From NCBI GenBank assembly GCA_030835005.1, contig JAUQWT010000288.1, positions 1 through 26,611 on the forward strand: a DNA stretch of 26,611 nt, in the 5' to 3' direction. The DNA comes from Ignavibacteria bacterium. Lineage in GTDB: Bacteria; Bacteroidota; Ignavibacteria; Tepidaquicellales; OLB5. Every line of letters begins with the position of its first letter. The stretch's first letter is position 1. Shown here piece after piece: positions 14,596-22,096 of the stretch. Under the pieces are notes generated by a model. That model was not told where the DNA came from. It made no database searches and saw only the letters and a list, made by a program, of their open reading frames with translations. The position numbers and the translations under genes were made by a program.

Positions 14596-15195
14596 TTACT
14601 CAGGTGAACCCAAATACTTCATGCCTTCTATCTCACCCCAAAGCCCTCTTTTATTCTCACGGGCATTTTTTTCAGCTTCGATAAGTTCTTTTTCTTTAGA
14701 CACCTTAAATTTTCTGAATGCTGTTGCATACCCTTCTTCCACAATCTTTTTATTCACGAACGTTCCGTCTTCGAGATAGACGTATCTTAACAATCTTCCG
14801 TACTTGTCATTCTGATCACCTTTTGCGTCAAGTATCAATTTGACTTTTTTCCCTCCGATTAACCGGACAGTATAATCTGACGAAAGACTTCCGAGTTTAC
14901 GGATAGTTTCCTTATCTCTTTTTGTGCGTTCAGTATCACGATCCAGTTTTTCGGAATCGTATTTTTCGGGAGTATCAATTCCCAGCATACGGACTTTCTC
15001 CTTTTTGCCGGAGATCTCGACTTCAAATGTGTCACCATCAAATACTTTAGTAACTTTGTATAGTGCAGAATCATCACCACGGTTATCTTTTTGTTCAAGT
15101 CTAGGCAAAGCATATTTCCACCCGAAATATGCAATGAGCGCAAGCGTAACAAGGGTAATTAAGGTCTTCAAAGTAAATTTAGCTGCTTTAATCAA
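14596..15195 (-). CDS. Membrane-anchored thermonuclease-like (SNase) nuclease
   Basis: The product has 199 residues. Residues 10-30 form a membrane anchor or uncleaved signal; residues about 45-190 are a staphylococcal-nuclease-type OB-fold. Key motifs are VFDGDTFEV (51-59), VRMLGIDTPE (68-77, with R69, D74 and E77), DKYGRLLRYVYL (R134) and an ENKRGLW end. The catalytic arginine-glutamate-arginine set and the calcium-binding aspartate are all present. A lysine- and aspartate-rich insert at about 78-100 is typical of bacterial members. It should cut DNA or RNA on the outer side of the inner membrane. An in-frame stop lies immediately before TTG at 15195 and no ATG occurs until residue 70, so the start is non-ATG; this TTG overlaps the end of the nucleoside phosphorylase gene by 8 bases, suggesting translational coupling. 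Confidence 0.85.
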   Translation of the reverse strand: MIKAAKFTLKTLITLVTLALIAYFGWKYALPRLEQKDNRGDDSALYKVTKVFDGDTFEVEISGKKEKVRMLGIDTPEKYDSEKLDRDTERTKRDKETIRKLGSLSSDYTVRLIGGKKVKLILDAKGDQNDKYGRLLRYVYLEDGTFVNKKIVEEGYATAFRKFKVSKEKELIEAEKNARENKRGLWGEIEGMKYLGSPE

Positions 15196-16507
15196 TTATT
15201 TCAATAATTCTGTTTAAGGTTTTAGGTTTGGAATTTGATATAGTTATTCCGCTATGAAGAATTCTATTTGTTGACTCTACTTTTTCTTGTGTTTCACCAA
15301 ATATCCTGCATATGGTATCTCCTTCAGAGACTTTGTCACCGATCTTCTTCTCAAGCAAAATTGATGCTGTGTAATCGATTTTTTCATCAACAGAGCTTCT
15401 TCCGCAGCCTAAGTTAACGGCGGCAAGTCCAAACGTCAAGGCATCCAGCTTTTCAATGTATCCATTTTCTTCAGCAATCATAAAACCATTATATTTAGCA
15501 GGAGGATATTTTTCAGGTGATAAGATCAATGAAGTATCACCTCCCTGCATTTCCACTAACGCAAGAAACTTCCTGAAACAGCTCCCGTCAGAAAGTTTTT
15601 CACCAGCAAGTTTAACACCTTCATCAAATGAGTTACACTTTCCTGCAAGCTTCAGCATTGCACCTGCCAGAAACAATGTTACTTCAAGCAAGTCAGATGA
15701 TAAAGGTGAAATCGTGAGTTCCGTATTCATTATTTCAATACACTCTACAATTTCAGTCCAGTTGCCGATTGAATATCCAAGCGGTGAACTCATATCAGTT
15801 AATACTGCAATTGCATTCTGACCAAAATCTCTTGATGTCTTCAGGAGTTGTTCTGCAAGCTCTTTCGATTTTTCGTAAGTTGGCAGAGTTGATCCGCTGC
15901 CAACTTTCACATCATAAACAATTCCTTCAGAACCTTCTGCAATCTTCTTACTTGTTATGCTTGCAGTGATCAATCCAACATTTTCGACTGTGGCTGTAAC
16001 ATCACGAAGGGCATACATCATTCTATCAGCAGGTGTAAGGTCATCAGTCTGTCCTATCATACTCACATTCAGAATTTCAAGATTCCTGATAAACTCTCTA
16101 ATAGTCAGACGCACGTTGAAGCCGGGTATTGATTCAAGTTTATCTAATGTGCCGCCGGTGTGACCGAGGCCCCTGCCAGACATCATAGGTACAACAACAT
16201 CAAAGCATGCAACAAGAGGTGCAAGAATGATTGATGTTTTATCACCAACTCCGCCAGTTGAATGTTTATCGATCTTTGGCTTCTTTATGTGTGAAAGGTC
16301 AACTGTTTTACCCGAATCGATGATAGCTTTTACAAAACTGAGCGTTTCCGAATCATCTAAACCTCTGAAATATATCGCCATTAAGAGTGCAGATTTCTGG
16401 TAATCAGGAATTTTACCTTTGACATAATGAGAAATAAAGTAGAAAATCTCTTCTTCAGTCAAAGAACCACCATTTCGTTTCTTCTTAATTAACTCTACCG
16501 CGTTCAT
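15188..16507 (-). CDS. Pyrimidine/thymidine nucleoside phosphorylase
   Basis: This 439-residue enzyme cleaves thymidine (or uridine and deoxyuridine) with phosphate to give the base and sugar 1-phosphate in nucleoside salvage. It is full length for the family. The phosphate-binding motif is KHSTGGVGDKTS (81-92) and the family signature SGRGLGHTGGTLDKLE spans 110-125. LRDVTATV and SITSKKIAEG supply the pyrimidine-binding arginine, serine and lysine, and the C-terminal alpha/beta domain ends with KKIGDKVSEGDTICRIFGE. Whether it is DeoA-like or a broader PdP enzyme cannot be settled by eye, so I give no symbol. The N-terminus MNAVELIKKKRNGGSLT matches the family, which supports the ATG at 16507. 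Its end overlaps the nuclease gene by 8 bases; together they could turn nucleic acid into usable bases and sugars. Confidence 0.93.
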   Translation of the reverse strand: MNAVELIKKKRNGGSLTEEEIFYFISHYVKGKIPDYQKSALLMAIYFRGLDDSETLSFVKAIIDSGKTVDLSHIKKPKIDKHSTGGVGDKTSIILAPLVACFDVVVPMMSGRGLGHTGGTLDKLESIPGFNVRLTIREFIRNLEILNVSMIGQTDDLTPADRMMYALRDVTATVENVGLITASITSKKIAEGSEGIVYDVKVGSGSTLPTYEKSKELAEQLLKTSRDFGQNAIAVLTDMSSPLGYSIGNWTEIVECIEIMNTELTISPLSSDLLEVTLFLAGAMLKLAGKCNSFDEGVKLAGEKLSDGSCFRKFLALVEMQGGDTSLILSPEKYPPAKYNGFMIAEENGYIEKLDALTFGLAAVNLGCGRSSVDEKIDYTASILLEKKIGDKVSEGDTICRIFGETQEKVESTNRILHSGITISNSKPKTLNRIIEIID

Positions 16508-16511
16508 ATCA

Positions 16512-16519
16512 CAAATATA
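16512..16519 (-). promoter_or_regulatory. Possible -7 element directly upstream of the nucleoside phosphorylase start
   Basis: The minus strand reads TATATTTG, a perfect TAnnTTTG, ending four bases before the ATG. No TTG lies at the right distance. If used, transcription would begin at or very near the start codon. In AT-rich sequence a chance match is quite possible. Confidence 0.3.
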
Positions 16520-16719
16520 AATAAACTGATGTTATATATAAGCCTAAATCGTCTTCCTATTGCCAGGAATTGTTTGATTTGTGTTTTAAGTTGTCATAGA
16601 ATATTCATTTAATATATTGTAATATTTTAATATACAAACTATATTGCTTCAAATCCTTCCGGTTGCATTATAAATCTTAGGTTAGAGATTAGAAAATTTA
16701 GAACTAAAAAATATATTTC

Positions 16720-18924
16720 ATGAAAAAAATTCAATTAGTTATTTTAATACTGTGTGGCATTTCAGCCGCAACATATTCAAATTCAGTCTGCTGGCTGGAT
16801 ATTGATGCCGCAATTGTTCAGGGAGAAAGATTGGTTAAAGCGAGTACTTTCAGAACAATGCTCATGAATAAAAGTGAATTCTTCCAGCAAATGGCGAATG
16901 TTCCAAAAGAAGAGAACGTTAAAGTTAAGAATTCAAACGCTGTGTTTTCAATTCCAATGCCGGATGGATCAATGCAGCGCTTCAGAGTGGTTGAATCACC
17001 GATTATGGAAAGCAGCCTTGCTGAGAAATACCCGATGATCAAAACATATTTAGGACAGGGTATTGATGATCAATATGCTACAATTAGATTTGATTATACA
17101 TATCTTGGCTTTCATGCAATGGTTTACTCTCCTAACGGAACAGTAATGATAGATCCATACACAATGAACAATACTGATTATTACATGTCATATTACAAAT
17201 CGGATTGTCCCAGGACTGATAATTTTTATTGCTCAACTGAATCAGCATTTGAAAAAGCAAGTTACAACGGCCCAATGCTGACGAGAACGGGAGAGCAGCT
17301 GCATACTTACAGGATCGCAATTGCAACTACAGTAGAGTACACAGGTGTGTGCGGCGGAGCTGTTGGCGCAGCAAGTAACATAACCACTACTCTCAACAGG
17401 ATAACGGGAGTGTATGAATTAGAGTTTGCAGTCAGACTATCGCTGATAGCAAACAATAACCAGATAATTTACACTACTGCACCCGACCCATATACAAACA
17501 GCAATGGAAGTGCAATGCTTACTGAAAATCAGAATAACCTTGATAACGTAATTGGTAATGCAAATTATGATATCGGGCATGTATTCAGTACCGGAAGTTT
17601 TGGCGGAATAGCAGGTTTAAGAGTAGTATGTATAACCGGACAAAAAGGGCGCGGAGCAACTGGATCAACAAATCCGGTTGGAGATCCATGGGCGATAGAT
17701 TACGTTGCACACGAAATGGGACATCAGTTTGGCGGTGACCACACTCAGAATAATCTAAGCTGTAATGCATACCCTCCAACAGCGTGGGAGCCTGGAAGCG
17801 GTATAACTATTATGGGTTATGCCGGAGTATGTTCTCCGAATCTGGCTAACAACAGCATTCCTTATTTTCATGGAGGTAATATCTTCCTTGAAATAGTTCC
17901 GTTCACAGTATCAGGAAATGGGGCTCTGTGCCCGGTTAATACGAATACAGGTAACAACCCCCCGGTTGTTACGGTTCCGGCTGGAGGATTTACAATCCCA
18001 AAATCAACATATTTCAGTTTAACTGGCAGCGCAACTGACCCCGAAAATGATCCTTTAACATATTCATGGGAGGAAATGGATTTAGGGCCGCAGGGCCATC
18101 CTAATACTCCTACAGGCAATGCCCCGATTTTCAGGCCATTCCCTCCTGTTACAAACGGAACAAGGTTGTTCCCCAAGTTGGCAAATATCATTAATAACAA
18201 TCAAACGCTTGGAGAACTTCTTCCAACATATACAAGAGACCTGAATTTCAAGCTTACTGTTCGTGATAACCGTGCTGGCGGCGGCGGTATTGCTTCGCAA
18301 GATATTGCGTTTTTTGTGACTGATGCTGCCGGGCCGTTCCTTGTAACATTTCCGAATATTGCGGACACTTTGAGCGGTGCAATTAATGCAACGTGGGATG
18401 TTGCCGGTACTAATGCAGCACCTGTTAGCTGCGCTAACGTTAAAATATCACTTTCTACAGATGGCGGAAATACTTTTCCAACAGTTCTTACAGCAAGCAC
18501 GCCAAATGACGGCTCGGAATCAGTGACTTTGCCTGCAATTGATAATAATCAGGCAAGGATAAAAGTAGAATCTGTTGGTAATGTATTCTTCGATATATCC
18601 AATGTGAATTTTACTATTGCAATTAATATTGGTATTCAGCCGCAAACTGGTATACCTGCAGAGTTCGTGCTTGAGCAAAATTTCCCCAATCCATTCAACC
18701 CGGTGACAATAATACATTACGGTGTTCCTGAAAAAGCAGGTGTAACACTGGAGGTGTATGACGTAACGGGTAAGCTTGTATCGGTTTTGATCGATAACGA
18801 GATCAAGACAGAAGGTTATTACGGGATTGAATTTGATGCCTCAAGCCTGCCAAGCGGAGTCTATTTTTACAGATTAACGACTGGTAAATTTGTAGATTCA
18901 AAGAAAATGATATTGATAAAATAG
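16720..18924 (+). CDS. Secreted reprolysin-like zinc metalloprotease with T9SS sorting domain (copy 1)
   Basis: The product has 734 residues. The signal peptide is about 1-20; the propeptide (about 21-190) has the recurring FSIPMPDGSMQRFRVVESPI and FHAMVYSPNGTVMIDPY. The metzincin catalytic domain (about 195-395) has HEMGHQFGGDH, giving zinc ligands H331, H335 and H341 and base E332, and the Met-turn TIMGYAGVC with M365. After this come a PKD/cadherin-like domain (about 410-535, SLTGSATDPENDPLTYSW), a second beta domain (about 537-645) and the T9SS type A sorting domain (about 648-734, QNFPNPFNPVT to KKMILIK). It should be exported by the T9SS, activated by removal of the propeptide, and digest protein outside the cell. 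The next gene is a close paralogue in tandem. The ATG start fits the signal peptide. Confidence 0.9.
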   Translation: MKKIQLVILILCGISAATYSNSVCWLDIDAAIVQGERLVKASTFRTMLMNKSEFFQQMANVPKEENVKVKNSNAVFSIPMPDGSMQRFRVVESPIMESSLAEKYPMIKTYLGQGIDDQYATIRFDYTYLGFHAMVYSPNGTVMIDPYTMNNTDYYMSYYKSDCPRTDNFYCSTESAFEKASYNGPMLTRTGEQLHTYRIAIATTVEYTGVCGGAVGAASNITTTLNRITGVYELEFAVRLSLIANNNQIIYTTAPDPYTNSNGSAMLTENQNNLDNVIGNANYDIGHVFSTGSFGGIAGLRVVCITGQKGRGATGSTNPVGDPWAIDYVAHEMGHQFGGDHTQNNLSCNAYPPTAWEPGSGITIMGYAGVCSPNLANNSIPYFHGGNIFLEIVPFTVSGNGALCPVNTNTGNNPPVVTVPAGGFTIPKSTYFSLTGSATDPENDPLTYSWEEMDLGPQGHPNTPTGNAPIFRPFPPVTNGTRLFPKLANIINNNQTLGELLPTYTRDLNFKLTVRDNRAGGGGIASQDIAFFVTDAAGPFLVTFPNIADTLSGAINATWDVAGTNAAPVSCANVKISLSTDGGNTFPTVLTASTPNDGSESVTLPAIDNNQARIKVESVGNVFFDISNVNFTIAINIGIQPQTGIPAEFVLEQNFPNPFNPVTIIHYGVPEKAGVTLEVYDVTGKLVSVLIDNEIKTEGYYGIEFDASSLPSGVYFYRLTTGKFVDSKKMILIK

Positions 18925-18958
18925 CGAAAGCTATTTTATAGTAGTCCCGATTCATCAG

Positions 18959-18988
18959 CCCCGTGGCATTAGTTCCGCGGGGTTTTTT
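18959..18988 (+). terminator. Rho-independent terminator of metalloprotease copy 1
   Basis: CCCCGTGG pairs with CCGCGGGG (one G-T pair) around an 8-base loop, followed directly by TTTTTT. It starts 35 bases after the stop codon and is very like the terminator after copy 2. Confidence 0.85.
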
Positions 18989-19060
18989 GTGGGTCTTTTC
19001 TTACACACCATACTGCTTAGTAACTAACTATAACTCCTACAATTTGATTCTTTACCACCA

Positions 19061-19091
19061 TTGATTGGCAATTTACTTAACATTATATTTA
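19061..19091 (+). promoter_or_regulatory. Candidate promoter of metalloprotease copy 2
   Basis: TTG (19061-19063), 20 bases, then TATATTTA (19084-19091) match the Bacteroidetes -33/-7 pattern except for the final base. The leader would be about 140 bases long. Confidence 0.4.
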
Positions 19092-19239
19092 CAAAGCCTT
19101 TATTTGAGAATAATGCAATACCGTACCGGTCTAATCGAGGAATAAGCCGGAAAATAAATTACATAAGAAATTAACTGACATTGCGGCTGAGATTATTAGT
19201 TTCGGCGTCATACTTATTTATAAATCAAAAAACAAAAGC

Positions 19240-21465
19240 ATGAAATATTTTCTCTTGTTGTCTGTTACTGTATTAGTATTTACATCCGGGATTTTTGCTG
19301 ATACCCCGTATTGGCAGGATGTGAACAAAGAATCAATTGTACAAAAAGGCGAAAGATATATTCTAGCCTCTGCATTTCGTACTGTTTACCTAAACAAATA
19401 TGAATTTTTCAGTGTAATAAACAGTGTCCCGAAGGAAGCGGATGTAAAAGTACGCAACTCAAATTCAGTTTTTTCATTTCCTATGCCAAATGGAACAATG
19501 AGCAGGTTTAATGTAGTTGAATCGCCGATAATGGAACCTGAACTTGCTGCTAAATTTCCGGAGATAAAAACCTATCTTGGACAGGGAATTGATGATCCAT
19601 ATGCAACGGTAAGATTTGATTATACTCCACTTGGGTTTCATGCAATGATACTATCCCCAAACGGCGCAGTGTTTATTGACCCTTACAGTATGAATGAGAC
19701 AGATTATTATATGTCATATTATAAATCAGACTTTTACCCTGCAGTTGAGAAGAACTTCACATGCCAGACTGAAGAATTAACAGAAACACCTAAGTTCAAC
19801 CCAAGCATAGTATTTAATAGGACAGGTGAACAATTACGGACTTACAGGCTTGCAGTCGGAGCCACAGGTGAATATACTGCATTCTTTGGAGGAACTGTAG
19901 CTGCAGGCCTGGCCGCAATTACAACTTCTGTAAACCGAATCACAGGAGTTTATGAACAGGATCTTTCAGTAAGATTAGTCTTGGTTGCAAATGAAAATTT
20001 GATCATTTATACAGATCCAGGAACCGACCCATATACTAACGGAAACGGGAGTACCTTATTATCTCAGAATCAAACAACTTGCACAAATGTGATCGGATCC
20101 GCCAATTACGATATAGGTCATGTATATAGTACAGGCGCATTCGGGGGGATTGCCGGACTAAATGTAGTATGTAACAATTCAAATAAGGCAAGGGGTGCAA
20201 CAGGTTCTTCTTCTCCGGTAGGAGATCCATGGGATATAGATTATGTTGCTCACGAAATGGGACATCAATTTGGAGGGAACCACACTCAGAACAATTCAAG
20301 CTGTAACGCAAATCCGCCTACTGCGTGGGAACCTGGTAGCGGAGTTACTATCATGGGTTATGCAGGAGTTTGCGCCCCGAATCTTGAGCTTCACAGTATT
20401 CCATTTATGCATGGAGGCAATATTTTCAACGAAATGATACCATTCACACAATCCGGCGGAGGAAGCACCTGCCCGGTTGCTACAAATACAGGTAATACAC
20501 CACCAACGGTTACTGTACCTCCCGGTGGATTTACAATTCCAATTTCTACCTATTTCAGCTTAACAGGCAGCGCAACTGACCCGAATGGAGATGCATTAAC
20601 ATATTCATGGGAAGAAATGGATATTGGTCCTCAGGGAAATCCGGCTAATCCAAGTGGAAATGCACCGATATTCAGACCTTTTTCTGCTGTGACAAACGGC
20701 ACAAGGATCTTCCCAAAGTTATCAGATCAGCTTAACAACACTCAGACACTTGGCGAACTGCTTCCAACTTACACAAGAAGTTTGAACTTCAAGCTGACTG
20801 TAAGGGATAACAGAGCGGGAGGCGGCGGAATAAATCACGGAAACGTTTCATTCAGCGTAAGCAGTACTGCCGGGCCTTTTTTAGTTACATACCCTAACAC
20901 AAATGTCACAATTGGCGGTGCACAAACTGTTACATGGAATGTTGCAAACACAACTGCTGCACCGGTGAGCTGTGCAAATGTTAAAATCTCTCTTTCTACT
21001 GACGGCGGCAACACGTGGCCAACAGTGCTTGCAGCAAGTACACCAAATGACGGAAGTCAATCAGTTACATTACCAAGCATTACAAACAGTACAGCAAGGA
21101 TCAAAATTGAATCAGTTGGCAATATTTTCTATGATATTTCAAATGTCAACTTCTCAATTACACCAACTGTCGGAATTCAGAACCAGACAGGGACTCCAAT
21201 AGTATTCGGACTTTCACAGAACTATCCGAATCCGTTTAACCCTGTTACAATTGTCAGCTATGGCATTCCGAAGAAGTCAAATGTTACCTTGAAGATTTTC
21301 GATGTATCAGGACAATTAGTGTCTGTTTTGGTAAATGATCTTCTTCAAACTGAAGGTTATTACAATATTGAATTTGATGCTACCAGACTTGCAAGCGGTG
21401 TGTACTATTACAGCATTACTGCCGGAGAGTTTTCTGACACTAAGAAAATGGTGCTTATCAAATAG
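19240..21465 (+). CDS. Secreted reprolysin-like zinc metalloprotease with T9SS sorting domain (copy 2)
   Basis: The product has 741 residues and is a paralogue of the preceding gene over its whole length, with the same domain order. It has a signal peptide (about 1-20), a propeptide (about 21-195) and a metzincin domain with HEMGHQFGGNH (H338, E339, H342, H348) and Met-turn M372 in TIMGYAGVC. A PKD/cadherin-like domain follows (about 418-540, LTGSATDPNGDALTYSW), then a beta domain (about 545-650) and the T9SS type A sorting domain (about 655-741, SQNYPNPFNPVT to KKMVLIK). The active site is intact, so it is not a decayed copy. The copies differ mainly at surface-like positions and in the segment between propeptide and catalytic domain (here FYPAVEKNFTCQTEELTETP), which may mean different specificity or processing. 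It has its own candidate promoter and terminator, so it can be expressed separately. Confidence 0.9.
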   Translation: MKYFLLLSVTVLVFTSGIFADTPYWQDVNKESIVQKGERYILASAFRTVYLNKYEFFSVINSVPKEADVKVRNSNSVFSFPMPNGTMSRFNVVESPIMEPELAAKFPEIKTYLGQGIDDPYATVRFDYTPLGFHAMILSPNGAVFIDPYSMNETDYYMSYYKSDFYPAVEKNFTCQTEELTETPKFNPSIVFNRTGEQLRTYRLAVGATGEYTAFFGGTVAAGLAAITTSVNRITGVYEQDLSVRLVLVANENLIIYTDPGTDPYTNGNGSTLLSQNQTTCTNVIGSANYDIGHVYSTGAFGGIAGLNVVCNNSNKARGATGSSSPVGDPWDIDYVAHEMGHQFGGNHTQNNSSCNANPPTAWEPGSGVTIMGYAGVCAPNLELHSIPFMHGGNIFNEMIPFTQSGGGSTCPVATNTGNTPPTVTVPPGGFTIPISTYFSLTGSATDPNGDALTYSWEEMDIGPQGNPANPSGNAPIFRPFSAVTNGTRIFPKLSDQLNNTQTLGELLPTYTRSLNFKLTVRDNRAGGGGINHGNVSFSVSSTAGPFLVTYPNTNVTIGGAQTVTWNVANTTAAPVSCANVKISLSTDGGNTWPTVLAASTPNDGSQSVTLPSITNSTARIKIESVGNIFYDISNVNFSITPTVGIQNQTGTPIVFGLSQNYPNPFNPVTIVSYGIPKKSNVTLKIFDVSGQLVSVLVNDLLQTEGYYNIEFDATRLASGVYYYSITAGEFSDTKKMVLIK

Positions 21466-21511
21466 TAAGTGATAAGAAGTAGTATTCTATGAAGTTAGCT
21501 TCATTCAACAG

Positions 21512-21538
21512 CCCCGCGGCGTTGTTCCACGGGGTTTT
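21512..21538 (+). terminator. Rho-independent terminator of metalloprotease copy 2
   Basis: CCCCGCGG pairs with CCACGGGG (one mismatch) around a 7-base loop and is followed by TTTT. The surrounding CAGCCCCG...TTCC.CGGGGTTTT closely resembles the terminator of copy 1. Confidence 0.8.
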
Positions 21539-21682
21539 CGTTTATTGATATTTACAATTCTAGTTATTATTGAAATTAGAATGCACAAAAAATGTTCAGA
21601 ATTTAGTTAAGTGAAACCAGTAAAGTTCGATATTCTGGGGGAGTTAATAAGCTAATTTTCCCCGTCTTTTGAACATTCGTTC

Positions 21683-21695
21683 TTCAAAATTTGAA
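21683..21695. promoter_or_regulatory. Palindrome upstream of feoAB, possible operator
   Basis: TTCAAA-A-TTTGAA is a perfect 13-base inverted repeat about 78 bases before the feoA start. It may bind a dimeric iron regulator; it does not match the classic Fur box. Confidence 0.3.
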
Positions 21696-21711
21696 TTGTA
21701 ACTTTTTTACA

Positions 21712-21732
21712 CAAAACTGAATCAAAGTTTTG
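21712..21732. promoter_or_regulatory. Inverted repeat CAAAACT-N7-AGTTTTG upstream of feoAB, possible operator
   Basis: Two perfect 7-base arms lie 7 bases apart, 40 bases before the feoA start, where a repressor would block transcription. Iron regulation of feo genes is the family norm; the regulator here is unknown. Confidence 0.35.
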
Positions 21733-21772
21733 ATTATATTGCACGTTATTTGCATTGAATATATCTTAAATA

Positions 21773-22096
21773 TTGGACATATTTAGTCTTATATTGACAA
21801 AAAAACAACTGGATAGAATCATAAAAGAATCGCTTCAAAATACAGATAAATCAGTAGCCGATCTGAAAATTGGCGAATCAGCTTTTATTTCTTCAGTAGG
21901 CGATGACTGTCTTGATATACACTGCCATTGCTTAAGGCTTATGGAGCTTGGCTTCACTCCCGGTCAGGAAGTTACAGTTGTAGCCAGATCTCCCTTTAAA
22001 GATCCGCTGGCAGTTTCTGTAAGAGGGACAATTATTGCACTAAGAACCGGCGAGGCCGAATGTATAAAGATCAGCACTAATGGCATTTACAACTAA
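21773..22096 (+). CDS. feoA: FeoA domain protein (ferrous iron transport)
   Basis: The product has 107 residues. Residues about 30-105 are the SH3-like FeoA domain: SVADLKIGESAFISSV, LRLMELGFTPGQEVTVVARS, DPLAVSVRGTIIALRTGEAECIKI. FeoA is a small cytosolic partner of the FeoB iron channel and is thought to modulate it. About 25 extra residues precede the domain. No in-frame ATG exists before the middle of the domain and a stop lies at 21767, so the start must be a rare codon: TTG at 21773 (used here) or TTG at 21794. It also has two close cysteines (CLDIHCHC) not usual in the domain, which could sense metal or redox state. feoB starts within its last 17 bases. Confidence 0.85.
   Translation: MDIFSLILTKKQLDRIIKESLQNTDKSVADLKIGESAFISSVGDDCLDIHCHCLRLMELGFTPGQEVTVVARSPFKDPLAVSVRGTIIALRTGEAECIKISTNGIYN

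Larger units (their letters stand above)
18925..19239 (+). other. Intergenic region between the two metalloproteases
   Basis: The 315 bases hold the terminator of copy 1 at 18959-18988 and a candidate promoter for copy 2 at 19061-19091. The remaining 145 or so bases before the ATG form an unusually long leader in which I see no gene, only a weak CCGG/CCGG pairing around 19130-19155. Confidence 0.6.
21466..21772 (+). other. Intergenic region upstream of feoA
   Basis: The 307 bases contain the terminator of the second metalloprotease, an imperfect GGGGA/TCCCC hairpin at about 21638-21663, and two inverted repeats at 21683-21695 and 21712-21732 that could be regulator sites. I find no gene and no full TTG/TAnnTTTG promoter match. 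Confidence 0.5.

Noticed and set aside
15456..15821. 121-codon open frame on the plus strand
   Set aside because: It is antisense to the nucleoside phosphorylase gene and has no recognisable features.
17868..18200. 110-codon open frame on the minus strand
   Set aside because: It is antisense to metalloprotease copy 1; the equivalent stretch of copy 2 has no long open frame, so it is a by-product of codon use.
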